This document shows positions 7,696 to 14,260 of a stretch of DNA of 21,105 bases, one piece after another. Location: contig JBKJZO010000186.1 in the NCBI GenBank assembly GCA_046715235.1, forward strand, positions 1-21,105, given 5' to 3'. How positions within the stretch are numbered: position 1 is the first letter of the stretch; every line of letters begins with the position of its first letter. The notes under the pieces were generated by a model that saw nothing but the letters and a program-made list of their open reading frames with translations, was not told the DNA's origin and did no database searches. Source of the DNA: JBKJZO01 sp046715235 (GTDB lineage Bacteria > Actinomycetota > Actinomycetes > BP-191). A program made the position numbers and the translations under genes.

Positions 7696-7767
7696 TGGGG
7701 TATGGGGTAATTGGCAGCCCGACGGTTTCTGGTTCCGTTAGTCTTGGTTCGAGTCCAGGTACCCCAG
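7696..7767 (+). tRNA. tRNA-Gln (anticodon CUG)
   Basis: A complete cloverleaf of 72 bases can be drawn: acceptor TGGGGTA/TACCCCA (7 bp), D arm GGGTAATTGGCAGCCC, anticodon arm ACGGT-TTCTGGT-TCCGT with CTG in the loop, four-base variable region TAGT, and T arm CTTGG-TTCGAGT-CCAGG. G is the discriminator. The 3' CCA is not encoded (CAG follows), so it must be added after transcription. The first loop-side pair of the anticodon stem (31-39) is a T-T mismatch. It is co-oriented with tRNA-Glu 42 bases downstream. Confidence 0.93.
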
Positions 7768-7809
7768 CAGCGGTCCTCCACAGGGACTGTGTTCCCCGCA
7801 CGTGTGCAC

Positions 7810-7885
7810 GGCCCCATCGTCTAGTGGCCTAGGACGCCGCCCTCTCAAGGCGGTAGCACGGGTTCGAATCCCGTTGGGGCTACCA
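7810..7885 (+). tRNA. tRNA-Glu (anticodon CUC)
   Basis: Full cloverleaf: acceptor GGCCCCA/TGGGGCT with a G1-U72 wobble, D arm GTCTAGTGGCCTAGGAC, anticodon arm CCGCC-CTCTCAA-GGCGG with CTC, variable TAGC, T arm ACGGG-TTCGAAT-CCCGT, discriminator A and an encoded CCA at 7883-7885. It differs in this from the adjacent tRNA-Gln, which lacks CCA. The 3' end is only 3 bases from the stop codon of the convergent oxidoreductase gene, so any terminator must lie within that gene; I see none. Confidence 0.95.
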
Positions 7886-7888
7886 CTG

Positions 7889-9346
7889 TCAGCGCTCGAC
7901 CCGATCGTCGCCGGCCGCCTCGCGTCGACCGAAGACATGTCGCAACGCCGAACGCGCCGCGAGATGACCGCACATGCCATGCACCCCGCCCCCTGGCGGT
8001 GTCGACGACGAGCAGAGATAGACGCCGTCGAGGGGAGTGCGGTAGGGATCCCACTGCGCCATCGGGCGCATCAGCGTCTGGCGGATGTCCTGCGCGCCGC
8101 CGCCGATGTCACCGCCGATGTAGTTGGCGTTGCCGGCCTCGAGTGCCGCCGTGTCGTGGGTGGATCTGGCCAAGATCAGGTCGCGGAACCCAGGAGCGAA
8201 CCGCTCGATCTGTGCCTCGATCCGATCCGTCATGTCGACCCGCGAGCCGTTCGGCACATGGCAATAGGCCCACAGCGTGTGCTGCCCTTCCGGGGCGCGC
8301 GAGGGATCGACGACGCCGGGCTGGGCAGCGATCAGGAAAGGCCGGTCGGGATGCTGACCGGCCGTCACCGCCGCCTCGTTCGCCGCGATCTCCCCCAAGG
8401 TGCCGCCGACATGGACGGTCCCCGCGCGCCGGCATTCGAGGGCCTCCCACGGAACCGGCCCCGACAGCGCCCAGTCGACCTTGAACACACCGGGCCCGTG
8501 GCGGAATCGGCTGAGCCGCCGCCGGTACGACGGCCGCAGCGATCCGCCCGCCAGCGCGGCGAACTGCCGGGGCGTCACATCGAGCAGCGTCGCTCGCGCT
8601 GGGGGCAACGCGTTGAGTGAGTCGACGCGCTCGCCCAGCACGATCTCGCCGCCGTACCGTCGGAGCAGGCTCACCATCGCCGCGACGAGCCGGTCGCTGC
8701 CGCCCTCGACGACTGGCCAGCCAACCCCGTGGCCGAGCATGCCGAGCACGATCGCGACCCCCGCCGTACCGGCGGTCGACAAGGGCAGCACCGAGTGGGC
8801 CGCGATCCCGGCCAGAAGCGCGCGCGCCGGGTCTTCTGTGAAGCGCGACTCGGCCAGGCCTTGCGCCGACCGCACTCCCGCGAGCCCGAACCGACCCAGG
8901 ATCGCCGGATGCCGGGGGATGCGCCGCAGCGGGCTGAACAACTCGTCGACCAGTGCCTCCCAATGCCGCGCCGGGGGACCCATCAGCGCCAGGTAGGCGC
9001 CGCGGTCCGCGCCGAGAGCGGCGGCGGTCTCCTCGACGGACCGGGTGAGTGCCGCCGCTCGGCCGCCATCCAGGGGATGGGCAAGTGCGACGTCGGGTTG
9101 CAGAAGCCGCACCCCCAGATCCTCGAGACCGAGCCGGCGGAGAAACGGCGACGCCAACGCCAGCGGATGTACGGCGGAGCACACGTCGTGCGCGAACCCC
9201 GGCAAGGTCAGCGCCGCGGTTCGGCAACCGCCGCCCGGGGTTTCGGCTGCTTCGTAGACGCGCACCTGCAACCCGCTCATGGCGAGGGTCAGTGCGGCCG
9301 CCAACCCGTTCGGGCCTGATCCGACGACAACGGCGTCGAGCGTCAC
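7889..9346 (-). CDS. NAD(P)/FAD-dependent oxidoreductase (CrtI / PYROXD2-like)
   Basis: A 485-aa flavoprotein of the phytoene-desaturase-like superfamily (COG1233). The N-terminal Rossmann motif VVVGSGPNGLAAALTLA with a downstream acidic YEAAETPGGGCRT binds FAD. The C-terminal GVYLCSSSTPPGGGVHGMCG resembles the FAD-binding end of CrtI and of PYROXD2-like proteins. The protein looks closer to the PYROXD2 group than to true phytoene desaturases, and no other carotenoid gene is in the window, so the substrate is unknown. The frame is open to an ATG at 9361, but GGAGGTGA just inside that codon is a near-perfect ribosome binding site for the GTG at 9346, which I take as the start. It follows the iclR gene by 78 bases on the same strand and may be co-transcribed. 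Confidence 0.85.
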   Translation of the reverse strand: MTLDAVVVGSGPNGLAAALTLAMSGLQVRVYEAAETPGGGCRTAALTLPGFAHDVCSAVHPLALASPFLRRLGLEDLGVRLLQPDVALAHPLDGGRAAALTRSVEETAAALGADRGAYLALMGPPARHWEALVDELFSPLRRIPRHPAILGRFGLAGVRSAQGLAESRFTEDPARALLAGIAAHSVLPLSTAGTAGVAIVLGMLGHGVGWPVVEGGSDRLVAAMVSLLRRYGGEIVLGERVDSLNALPPARATLLDVTPRQFAALAGGSLRPSYRRRLSRFRHGPGVFKVDWALSGPVPWEALECRRAGTVHVGGTLGEIAANEAAVTAGQHPDRPFLIAAQPGVVDPSRAPEGQHTLWAYCHVPNGSRVDMTDRIEAQIERFAPGFRDLILARSTHDTAALEAGNANYIGGDIGGGAQDIRQTLMRPMAQWDPYRTPLDGVYLCSSSTPPGGGVHGMCGHLAARSALRHVFGRREAAGDDRVER

Positions 9347-9350
9347 GACA

Positions 9351-9358
9351 TCACCTCC
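9351..9358 (-). promoter_or_regulatory. strong ribosome binding site deciding the oxidoreductase start
   Basis: On the minus strand this reads GGAGGTGA, a near-complete complement of the 16S 3' end. With GGAGG 7 bases from the GTG at 9346 it fixes that codon as the start and rules against the ATG at 9361, whose own codons would contain the site. Confidence 0.7.
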
Positions 9359-9424
9359 CATGCTGATCGATCACCGTGGACCCTGCCAGCATTCTCCTTG
9401 GACTTGTGAGTCCGACCCGTCAAC

Positions 9425-10126
9425 TCAGCTGAGAGCGGCTGAGAGCGACTGAGCCGCGGCCTGTACGGCGGCGGCGAAACGGCGGCCAGGCGTACGGCTG
9501 AGCCGGTCGATCGGTCCTGACACCGAGATCGCCGCGACGAGCTGATCCGCGACAAGAACCGGAGCCGACACCGACGCGACGCCACTCTCCCTTTCGCCGA
9601 CGCTCTCGGCCCAGCCGCGCCGGCGTACCTGTGCCAACTGGCGCTCTGTGAACGCGGCCTGGCCCAGCAACCTGCTGCGATCGCCGTCCACTGACCAGGC
9701 GAGGAAAACCTGGGCGGCCGAACCAGCCGTCAGGGGCAGCACAGCGCCGACCGGCACCGAGTCGCGCAGCCCGGTGGGCCGCTCGGCCGCGGCGACACAG
9801 ACTCGCTGATCGCCGTGGCGGACGTAGACCTGCGCGCTCTCACCGGTGACGTCGCGCAGCCGCGAGACGGCGGCGGGGGCGAGGTCGGAAACGCCGGCCC
9901 CGCCTCGGGCGAGCTCAGCGATCTTGCCGCCGAGGGAGAAGCGCCCGTCGGCGTCGCGGGTGACGAGGCGGTGCGCCTCCAGAGCAACGGCGAGCCGGTA
10001 CGCCGTCGCGCGGGGAAGGCGGGTGGCGGCGGTCAGCTCGGCAAGGGAGCGCGGCTCCGCGCTCAGGGCGTCAAGAACGGTAACCGCCTTGTCGAGAACT
10101 CCTACACCGCTTAGAGTGTCCGTCAT
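9425..10126 (-). CDS. ndgR: IclR-family transcriptional regulator (NdgR/LtbR type)
   Basis: A 233-aa regulator with an N-terminal winged helix-turn-helix (about residues 5-65; LAELTAATRLPRATAYRLAVAL is the recognition region) and a C-terminal IclR effector domain ending in APVLVADQLVAAISVSGP. An IclR protein divergent from leuCD is the actinobacterial NdgR/LtbR arrangement, where the regulator controls leucine and related genes; function here is inferred from family and position. The frame is open to 10159, but that start would overlap leuC. I choose the ATG at 10126: TACATT (10139-10134 on the minus strand) is a -10-like box ending 7 bases upstream, which fits a leaderless mRNA, and the protein begins normally as MTDTLSGVGVLDKAV. 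The gene symbol is by analogy. Confidence 0.85.
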   Translation of the reverse strand: MTDTLSGVGVLDKAVTVLDALSAEPRSLAELTAATRLPRATAYRLAVALEAHRLVTRDADGRFSLGGKIAELARGGAGVSDLAPAAVSRLRDVTGESAQVYVRHGDQRVCVAAAERPTGLRDSVPVGAVLPLTAGSAAQVFLAWSVDGDRSRLLGQAAFTERQLAQVRRRGWAESVGERESGVASVSAPVLVADQLVAAISVSGPIDRLSRTPGRRFAAAVQAAAQSLSAALS

Positions 10127-10157
10127 ACGAAACAATGTATCCCAGATTGTGAGACGC
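10124..10157. promoter_or_regulatory. divergent iclR/leuC promoter-operator region
   Basis: Only 31 bases separate the two start codons (10126 and 10158). On the plus strand GATTGT at 10145-10150 is a -10-like box ending 7 bases before the leuC ATG. On the minus strand TACATT (10139-10134) ends 7 bases before the iclR ATG. Both messages would then be leaderless. ACAAT at 10132-10136 and ATTGT at 10146-10150 form an inverted repeat with a 9-base spacer lying over both -10 boxes, a good place for one IclR dimer to control both directions. No clear -35 boxes are visible. Confidence 0.5.
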
Positions 10158-11561
10158 ATGGGTAAGACGTTGTCGGAGAAGGTGTGGGATGCGCACGTCG
10201 TGCGCGCGGCTAAGGGCGAGCCCGAACTGCTCTACATCGATCTGCACCTCATTCACGAGGTGACCTCTCCCCAGGCCTTCGACGGGCTGCGCCTGGCCGG
10301 TCGGCCGGTGCGCCGGCCCGACCTCACGCTCGCGACCGAGGACCACAACGTCCCGACGCTGAACATCGACCAGCCGATCGCCGACCCGGTCTCGCGCGCG
10401 CAGATCGAGGCGCTGCGCAAGAACTGCGCAGAATTCGGCGTCCGCCTGCACCCGATGGGCACCGCCGGTCAGGGGATCGTGCACGTCATCGGCCCGCAGA
10501 TGGGCATCACCCAGCCAGGCATGACCATCGTCTGTGGTGACAGCCATACGTCGACCCACGGCGCGTTCGGAGCCCTTGCGTTCGGCATCGGCACCAGCGA
10601 GGTCGAGCACGTTCTCGCGACGCAGACGTTGCCGCAGACGCGGCCACAGACCATGGCGGTCACGGTTGACGGCGCATTGCCCGCCGGGGTGACGCCGAAG
10701 GACATCATCTTGGCGGTCATCGCGCAGATCGGCACTGGCGGCGGCTCGGGCCACATCATCGAGTACCGCGGCGAGGCGATCAGGGCCTTGTCGATGGAAG
10801 GCCGCATGACCATCTGCAACATGTCGATCGAGGCGGGTGCCCGGGCCGGGATGATCGCGCCTGACGACACGACCTTTGACTACCTGCTGGGCCGCGACCA
10901 CGCGCCGCAGGGCGCCGATTGGGACGTCGCCGTCGACAACTGGCGATCGCTGGTCACCGACGACGACGCGACCTTCGACCGCGAGGTACACCTCGACGCG
11001 AGCACGTTGACACCGTTCGTCACTTGGGGCACCAACCCGGGGCAGGGCGCGCCGCTCGGCGACGTGGTGCCCGACCCGTCGTCGTACGCCGACGCCGGCA
11101 GCCGCGAGGCGGCCGAGCGCGCGATCATCTACATGGGGCTGACGCCAGGCATGCCGTTGCGTGACGTGACCGTCGACACGGTCTTCATCGGGTCCTGCAC
11201 CAACGGTCGGATCGAGGACCTGCGGGCCGCAGCCGACATCGTGCGCGGTCGCCAGGTGCACGAAGGGCTGCGCGCGCTCGTCGTACCCGGATCGATGGTC
11301 GTCAAGGCGCAGGCCGAGCATGAAGGGCTCGACCAGGTCTTCGCGGCGGCCGGTTTCGAGTGGCGGTCGGCGGGGTGCTCGATGTGCCTGGGCATGAACC
11401 CCGACATCCTCCAGCCCGGCGAGCGCGCCGCGTCGACGTCCAACCGCAACTTCGAGGGCCGGCAGGGGCGCGGGGGCCGCACCCACCTCGTGTCGCCGCA
11501 GGTCGCCGCAGCCACCGCGATCACCGGTCACCTGTCCGCACCCGCAGACCTGGAGGTCTAG
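10158..11561 (+). CDS. leuC: 3-isopropylmalate dehydratase large subunit
   Basis: Large subunit of the isopropylmalate isomerase, a [4Fe-4S] aconitase-family enzyme acting with LeuD in leucine synthesis, and on citramalate when CimA is present. At 467 aa it matches the E. coli-type LeuC. The cluster cysteines are C347 (in GSCTNGR), C407 and C410 (in GCSMCLGMN). HLIHEVTSPQAF, CGDSHTSTHGAFGALAFGIG and NRNFEGRQG are family motifs. The frame is open far upstream across the antisense iclR gene; ATG at 10158 gives the standard MGKTLSEKVWDAHVV N terminus. There is no ribosome binding site, consistent with a leaderless message. It is 3 bases from leuD. Confidence 0.96.
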   Translation: MGKTLSEKVWDAHVVRAAKGEPELLYIDLHLIHEVTSPQAFDGLRLAGRPVRRPDLTLATEDHNVPTLNIDQPIADPVSRAQIEALRKNCAEFGVRLHPMGTAGQGIVHVIGPQMGITQPGMTIVCGDSHTSTHGAFGALAFGIGTSEVEHVLATQTLPQTRPQTMAVTVDGALPAGVTPKDIILAVIAQIGTGGGSGHIIEYRGEAIRALSMEGRMTICNMSIEAGARAGMIAPDDTTFDYLLGRDHAPQGADWDVAVDNWRSLVTDDDATFDREVHLDASTLTPFVTWGTNPGQGAPLGDVVPDPSSYADAGSREAAERAIIYMGLTPGMPLRDVTVDTVFIGSCTNGRIEDLRAAADIVRGRQVHEGLRALVVPGSMVVKAQAEHEGLDQVFAAAGFEWRSAGCSMCLGMNPDILQPGERAASTSNRNFEGRQGRGGRTHLVSPQVAAATAITGHLSAPADLEV

Positions 11562-11564
11562 GCG

Positions 11565-12152
11565 ATGCAGCCGATCACAGTCATCACCGGAACCGCCGTG
11601 CCGCTGCGCAGGTCCGACGTCGACACCGACCAGATCATCCCGAGTGACTGGCTCAAGCGGATCGAGCGCACCGGCTTCGGCGCCGGGCTCTTCAGCGAAT
11701 GGCGCGAGGACCCGTCGTTCGTCCTCAACCAGCCGCAGTACGCCGGCGCGGCCATCCTTGTCGCCGGCCCCAACTTCGGCACTGGATCGTCGAGAGAACA
11801 CGCCGTATGGGCGTTGGAGGACTACGGCTTCCGGGTCATCGTCTCGTCGCGCTTCGCCGACATCTTCCGCAACAACTGCACGAAGGTCGGCCTGCTGCCC
11901 GTGCAGTTGACCGAGGAGACCGTCGCGTCGCTGCAGGCGGCAATCGAAGCCGATCCCGCGCTCGACGTGACCGTCGACCTCGAGTCCCGGGAACTGCGTG
12001 CTGGCGATGTCGTTGCGAGCTTCGAGGTCGACGACTACACGCGCTGGCGGCTGATGGAGGGTCTGGACGACATCGGGCTGACGTTGCGCAATGTCGACGA
12101 CATCACGGTCTACGAGAAGTCGCGGCCGAGCTGGAAGCCACGCGTCGCCTGA
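11565..12152 (+). CDS. leuD: 3-isopropylmalate dehydratase small subunit
   Basis: Swivel-domain subunit that completes the isopropylmalate isomerase with LeuC. It has 195 aa, close to the usual 190-200. Family marks are the N-terminal PLRRSDVDTDQIIPSDWLK and the substrate-loop segment GPNFGTGSSREHAVWAL, followed by SSRFADIFRNNCTKVGLLPV. The ribosome binding site GGAGG lies in the last codons of leuC and the genes are 3 bases apart, so they form one operon and are probably translated at matched rates. The stop is followed 18 bases later by the start of a small gene. Confidence 0.96.
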   Translation: MQPITVITGTAVPLRRSDVDTDQIIPSDWLKRIERTGFGAGLFSEWREDPSFVLNQPQYAGAAILVAGPNFGTGSSREHAVWALEDYGFRVIVSSRFADIFRNNCTKVGLLPVQLTEETVASLQAAIEADPALDVTVDLESRELRAGDVVASFEVDDYTRWRLMEGLDDIGLTLRNVDDITVYEKSRPSWKPRVA

Positions 12153-12158
12153 GGGCGG

Positions 12159-12164
12159 CACAAT
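12159..12164 (+). promoter_or_regulatory. -10-like box before the 75-aa gene
   Basis: CACAAT (four of six to TATAAT) ends 6 bases before the GTG at 12171, the spacing expected of a leaderless message and like that at iclR, leuC and thiL here. No convincing -35. The gene may also be read from the leuC promoter. Confidence 0.35.
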
Positions 12165-12170
12165 GGCGAC

Positions 12171-12398
12171 GTGACCGACGAGGACGAACTCTTCGCGACC
12201 CTGTCGCAGCGTCTGCTCGAAACGCATCGCCGCGTCGCGTCTCTTCGCACTGACGTCGATACCAAAGGCGACGTCGTACGACGGCTCATCGCCATCACGA
12301 ACGCATCGAAGCACGACCTGCGTCGTGCATCGGAGCGACTCGACGCATTGATCGCGGAGCTTGACGACGGCACGTACAGCACGGCCGACGAAAACTGA
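12171..12398 (+). CDS. small conserved-looking protein downstream of leuD, function unknown
   Basis: A 75-aa acidic/charged protein beginning MTDEDELFATLSQRLLETHRR and predicted to be mostly helical, with regularly spaced Leu/Ile and many Arg/Asp/Glu, so an amphipathic helix pair or short coiled coil is possible. No catalytic motif, signal or membrane segment. I do not recognise the family. It is supported as a gene by its position 18 bases after leuD on the same strand, a -10-like CACAAT 6 bases before the GTG, codon use like its neighbours, and a hairpin just after its stop. It has no ribosome binding site, so it is either leaderless or poorly translated from the leuCD message. Confidence 0.65.
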   Translation: MTDEDELFATLSQRLLETHRRVASLRTDVDTKGDVVRRLIAITNASKHDLRRASERLDALIAELDDGTYSTADEN

Positions 12399-12405
12399 CG
12401 GCGCC

Positions 12406-12434
12406 GGAAACGCCTTACGTAGCAAGGCTTTTCC
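12406..12434 (+). terminator. hairpin after leuCD and the 75-aa gene
   Basis: GGAAACGCCTT (12406-12416) pairs with AAGGCTTTTCC (12424-12434) apart from one C-T mismatch, with the 7-base loop ACGTAGC. The 3' arm contains TTTT. It lies 8 bases after the stop at 12398 and more than 100 bases before the hup promoter, so it plausibly ends the leuCD transcript. Confidence 0.5.
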
Positions 12435-12543
12435 AGCGGGCGTTCTTGTCGTAGCTCTGCCGGGAGGCGCGAAGGCCACGGCTCTGTCGACTGCGCTACT
12501 CGCGAATCCCCTTGCGACACAAGGCGAAATGCGGCTCGGATGA
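12435..12543. other. non-coding gap before the hup promoter
   Basis: Between the hairpin ending at 12434 and the promoter at 12544 I see no credible gene, RNA or repeat. A frame running through 12361-12543 on the plus strand has no start context and lacks recognisable content. Confidence 0.4.
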
Positions 12544-12572
12544 TTGTCTCGGCACGGCTATCCCCGTAGCGT
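12544..12572 (+). promoter_or_regulatory. probable hup promoter
   Basis: TTGTCT at 12544-12549 (four of six to -35) and TAGCGT at 12567-12572 (TAnnnT type) with an ideal 17-base spacer. Transcription would start near 12579, leaving a leader of about 40 bases with a GGAGG site before the GTG at 12619. Confidence 0.55.
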
Positions 12573-12618
12573 TCAGCGGGTCGGGCACTGGGCCAGACAC
12601 GTTCCGGAGGTGTTGTTA

Positions 12619-13194
12619 GTGAACAAGTCCGAGCTGATCGAGGCCGTCGCCGCCAGGCTGGGCGAGGGCCGCAGCGTCGCGACCAAGGCAGTCGACGCGG
12701 TCTTCGAGGAGATTCAGCGCGCTGTCGCTAAGGGCGAACGCGTGGGGCTCACGGGCTTTGGAGTCTTCGAGAAGCGCAATCGCGCGGCGCGAATCGCGCG
12801 CAACCCGGCCACGGGCGCGACGGTGAAGGTGAAGAAGACCTCAGTCCCGGCATTCCGAGCAGGTCAGGGTTTCAAGGACGTCGTCACGGGCGCCAAGAAG
12901 CTGGCCGGCGCAGCAGCCGGCGCCGGCCGGTCGGTCGCGGCAGCAAAGCCGGCGAAGTCGGCAGCCAAGGCTGCTCCGGCCAAGAAGGCCCCAGCCGCCA
13001 AGAAGGCTCCCGCGGCAGCAAAGAAGGCTCCGGCCAAGAAGGCTCCGGCCAAGAAGGCTCCGGCCAAGAAGGCTCCGGCCAAGAAGGCTCCGGCGGTCAA
13101 GAAGACCGTTGCGGCCAAGCCTGCGGCAAAGACCGCGGCGAAGAAGCCCGCCGCCAAGAAAACGGCGGCCAAGAAGCCTGCTGCGCGCAAGTAG
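12619..13194 (+). CDS. hup: HU-family nucleoid protein with long basic C-terminal tail
   Basis: Histone-like DNA-binding protein of 191 aa. Residues 1 to about 90 are a full HU domain: NKSELIEAVAARLGEG at the N terminus, FGVFEKRNRAARIARNPATG as the beta-arm that intercalates in DNA, and VPAFRAGQGFKDVV closing the core. Residues from about 92 are an Ala/Lys/Pro tail built from AKKAP-like units, the HupB/HupS type of actinobacteria, comparable to histone H1. The frame is open to an ATG at 12544, but GTG at 12619 has GGAGG 8 bases upstream and gives the canonical start, and the 12544 ATG overlaps the promoter. The tail should be sensitive to lysine modification, as described for mycobacterial HupB; that is by analogy. 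Confidence 0.95.
   Translation: MNKSELIEAVAARLGEGRSVATKAVDAVFEEIQRAVAKGERVGLTGFGVFEKRNRAARIARNPATGATVKVKKTSVPAFRAGQGFKDVVTGAKKLAGAAAGAGRSVAAAKPAKSAAKAAPAKKAPAAKKAPAAAKKAPAKKAPAKKAPAKKAPAKKAPAVKKTVAAKPAAKTAAKKPAAKKTAAKKPAARK
13021..13094 (+). repeat. 15-bp tandem repeat in the hup tail
   Basis: The unit AAGAAGGCTCCGGCC is repeated four times exactly (13021-13080), and a fifth copy lacks only its last base (13081-13094). Each unit encodes KKAPA. The near identity at DNA level, including synonymous positions, indicates recent expansion, so copy number may differ between strains without a frameshift. Confidence 0.95.
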
Positions 13195-13208
13195 TCCTAG
13201 GTCACCAA

Positions 13209-13246
13209 ACGAACGAAGGCCCCACTGAAGCGGGGCCTTCGTTCGT
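13209..13246. terminator. bidirectional terminator between hup and the cold-shock-like gene
   Basis: ACGAACGAAGGCCCC (13209-13223) and GGGGCCTTCGTTCGT (13232-13246) form a perfect 15-bp stem around the loop ACTGAAGC. It lies 14 bases after the hup stop and 10 bases from the stop of the convergent gene. There is no long T-run on either side, but such a stem between convergent genes most likely ends both transcripts. Confidence 0.8.
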
Positions 13247-13256
13247 CTGTGCAGTC

Positions 13257-13469
13257 TCAGCGAGACATGGTCACCAGGTCGATCGAACTGATTCTGCGGT
13301 CGTCGCCCGTGCCTTCGAGCTCGAATCGCACTCGCTGGCCAAAGCGCAGCATCCGCAGCCCGGACCGGTCGAACGCATCAGCCGGAAGCGGGATCTCCAT
13401 GCCGTCGTCGAGCAGCACCGAACCGCTGTGCGTCTCCTCGGAGAAGCTCTTGACCGTGCCCTGTGCCAT
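13257..13469 (-). CDS. small cold-shock-domain-like protein
   Basis: A 70-aa protein whose start MAQGTVKSFSEETHSGSVLLDD follows the beta1-beta2 pattern of cold-shock proteins (G-V-K-F then G-x-I) but in a diverged form: the aromatic RNP motifs (KGFGFI and VFVH of CspA) are not conserved; SGSVLLDDG and IPLPADAF take their place. It could therefore fold as an OB barrel with weak or altered nucleic-acid binding. The ATG at 13469 is preceded on its strand by GAAAGGG. It is upstream-adjacent to nothing on its own strand except cofC, 42 bases away, and the two may be one transcript. Identification is moderate. Confidence 0.8.
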   Translation of the reverse strand: MAQGTVKSFSEETHSGSVLLDDGMEIPLPADAFDRSGLRMLRFGQRVRFELEGTGDDRRISSIDLVTMSR

Positions 13470-13511
13470 GACCAGCCCTTTCGCAATCGGCGGCGGTCAG
13501 CATATCGAGCG

Positions 13512-14168
13512 TCAGCCGGCCAGCCCGAGCCGCGTGAGGACCGCGGCAGTATGCGGCCCCACCCCCAACTCGCCGGCACGGCGCAAGTCGACGTCCGTGT
13601 CGACGTCGCAACGCAGGCCGAGCCAATCAGAGTTCATGAGTTCCGTCGCACCAGTGTTCCGATGGCGCACCCGCGAGTCACTACCGAACTGAGGATCGAG
13701 TGGCACCCCTGCCGCGGCGGTGAGCATCGTCGTACCGATCGTCTGCCGGTCGGGCACGAACGCGCGTGGCCCACGCGATGCAGCGGCGAGTGCGGCGGTC
13801 AGCTCCTCGGTCCGCAGCGCCGGCAGATCGGACGAAAGCGCGGCCACTGGCGAGCGCGGATACCAGCCGCCGGCGACTCTCGCCGCGTCCGTCAGGGCGG
13901 CATTGAGGCCGCTGTCGGCCGAATCAGCGACAACTCGCGCACCGAGCCGCTCCAGGTCGGCCGCTGCCCTGAGGTCGTTCGTCGTGACGATGACCGCCCC
14001 GACCGCGGCGCTTGCCAGTGCCGCGACTACGACGTCGCAGGCCATCGCGAGCGCGACGTCCGCTCGATCCGCCGGAGCGAGTTTGGCCAGCCGCGTTTTC
14101 GCCAGCGGCAGTTCCTTGACCGGGAGTACGACGACCCATTGCGGATCGCTGCCAGACACCGCGCTCAC
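13512..14168 (-). CDS. cofC: CofC/FbiD-type guanylyltransferase of F420 biosynthesis
   Basis: Activates phosphoenolpyruvate or 2-phospholactate with GTP to supply the lactyl part of coenzyme F420. The 218-aa protein has the nucleotidyltransferase-fold N terminus WVVVLPVKELPLAKTRLA, then VAALSSDLPALRTEEL with the metal-binding Asp, and GTTMLTAAAG and FGSDSRVRH near the C terminus, typical of CofC. In mycobacteria the homologue FbiD prefers PEP; which substrate is used here is unknown. The frame runs to 14222, but GTG at 14168 has GGAGG 6 bases upstream, so I place the start there. It is divergent from plsC. fbiA/fbiB are not in the window. Confidence 0.9.
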   Translation of the reverse strand: MSAVSGSDPQWVVVLPVKELPLAKTRLAKLAPADRADVALAMACDVVVAALASAAVGAVIVTTNDLRAAADLERLGARVVADSADSGLNAALTDAARVAGGWYPRSPVAALSSDLPALRTEELTAALAAASRGPRAFVPDRQTIGTTMLTAAAGVPLDPQFGSDSRVRHRNTGATELMNSDWLGLRCDVDTDVDLRRAGELGVGPHTAAVLTRLGLAG

Positions 14169-14174
14169 CACGAA

Positions 14175-14179
14175 CCTCC
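14175..14179 (-). promoter_or_regulatory. ribosome binding site deciding the cofC start
   Basis: Reads GGAGG on the minus strand, 6 bases before the GTG at 14168. It supports that codon over the ATG at 14222. A TACGCT box at 14191-14186 upstream could be the -10, giving a very short leader. Confidence 0.6.
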
Positions 14180-14260
14180 GCGGGGAGCGTAACGAGACCG
14201 CAGGAACCGGTGAGAGGATCACCTCCCGATCGGCGGGTGCCCACCGGGACCGGAGGTGCA

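Noticed and set aside
9400..9413. GGACT-TGTG-AGTCC hairpin between iclR and the oxidoreductase gene
   Set aside because: Only 5 bp and no T-run; too weak to call a terminator.
9846..10157. N-terminal extension of leuC
   Set aside because: It lies antisense in the iclR gene and LeuC homology begins exactly at 10158.
10071..12479. An 802-codon minus-strand frame
   Set aside because: It is a shadow of leuC and leuD, which have full family motifs on the plus strand; the translation is Arg/Asp/Val-rich without domains.
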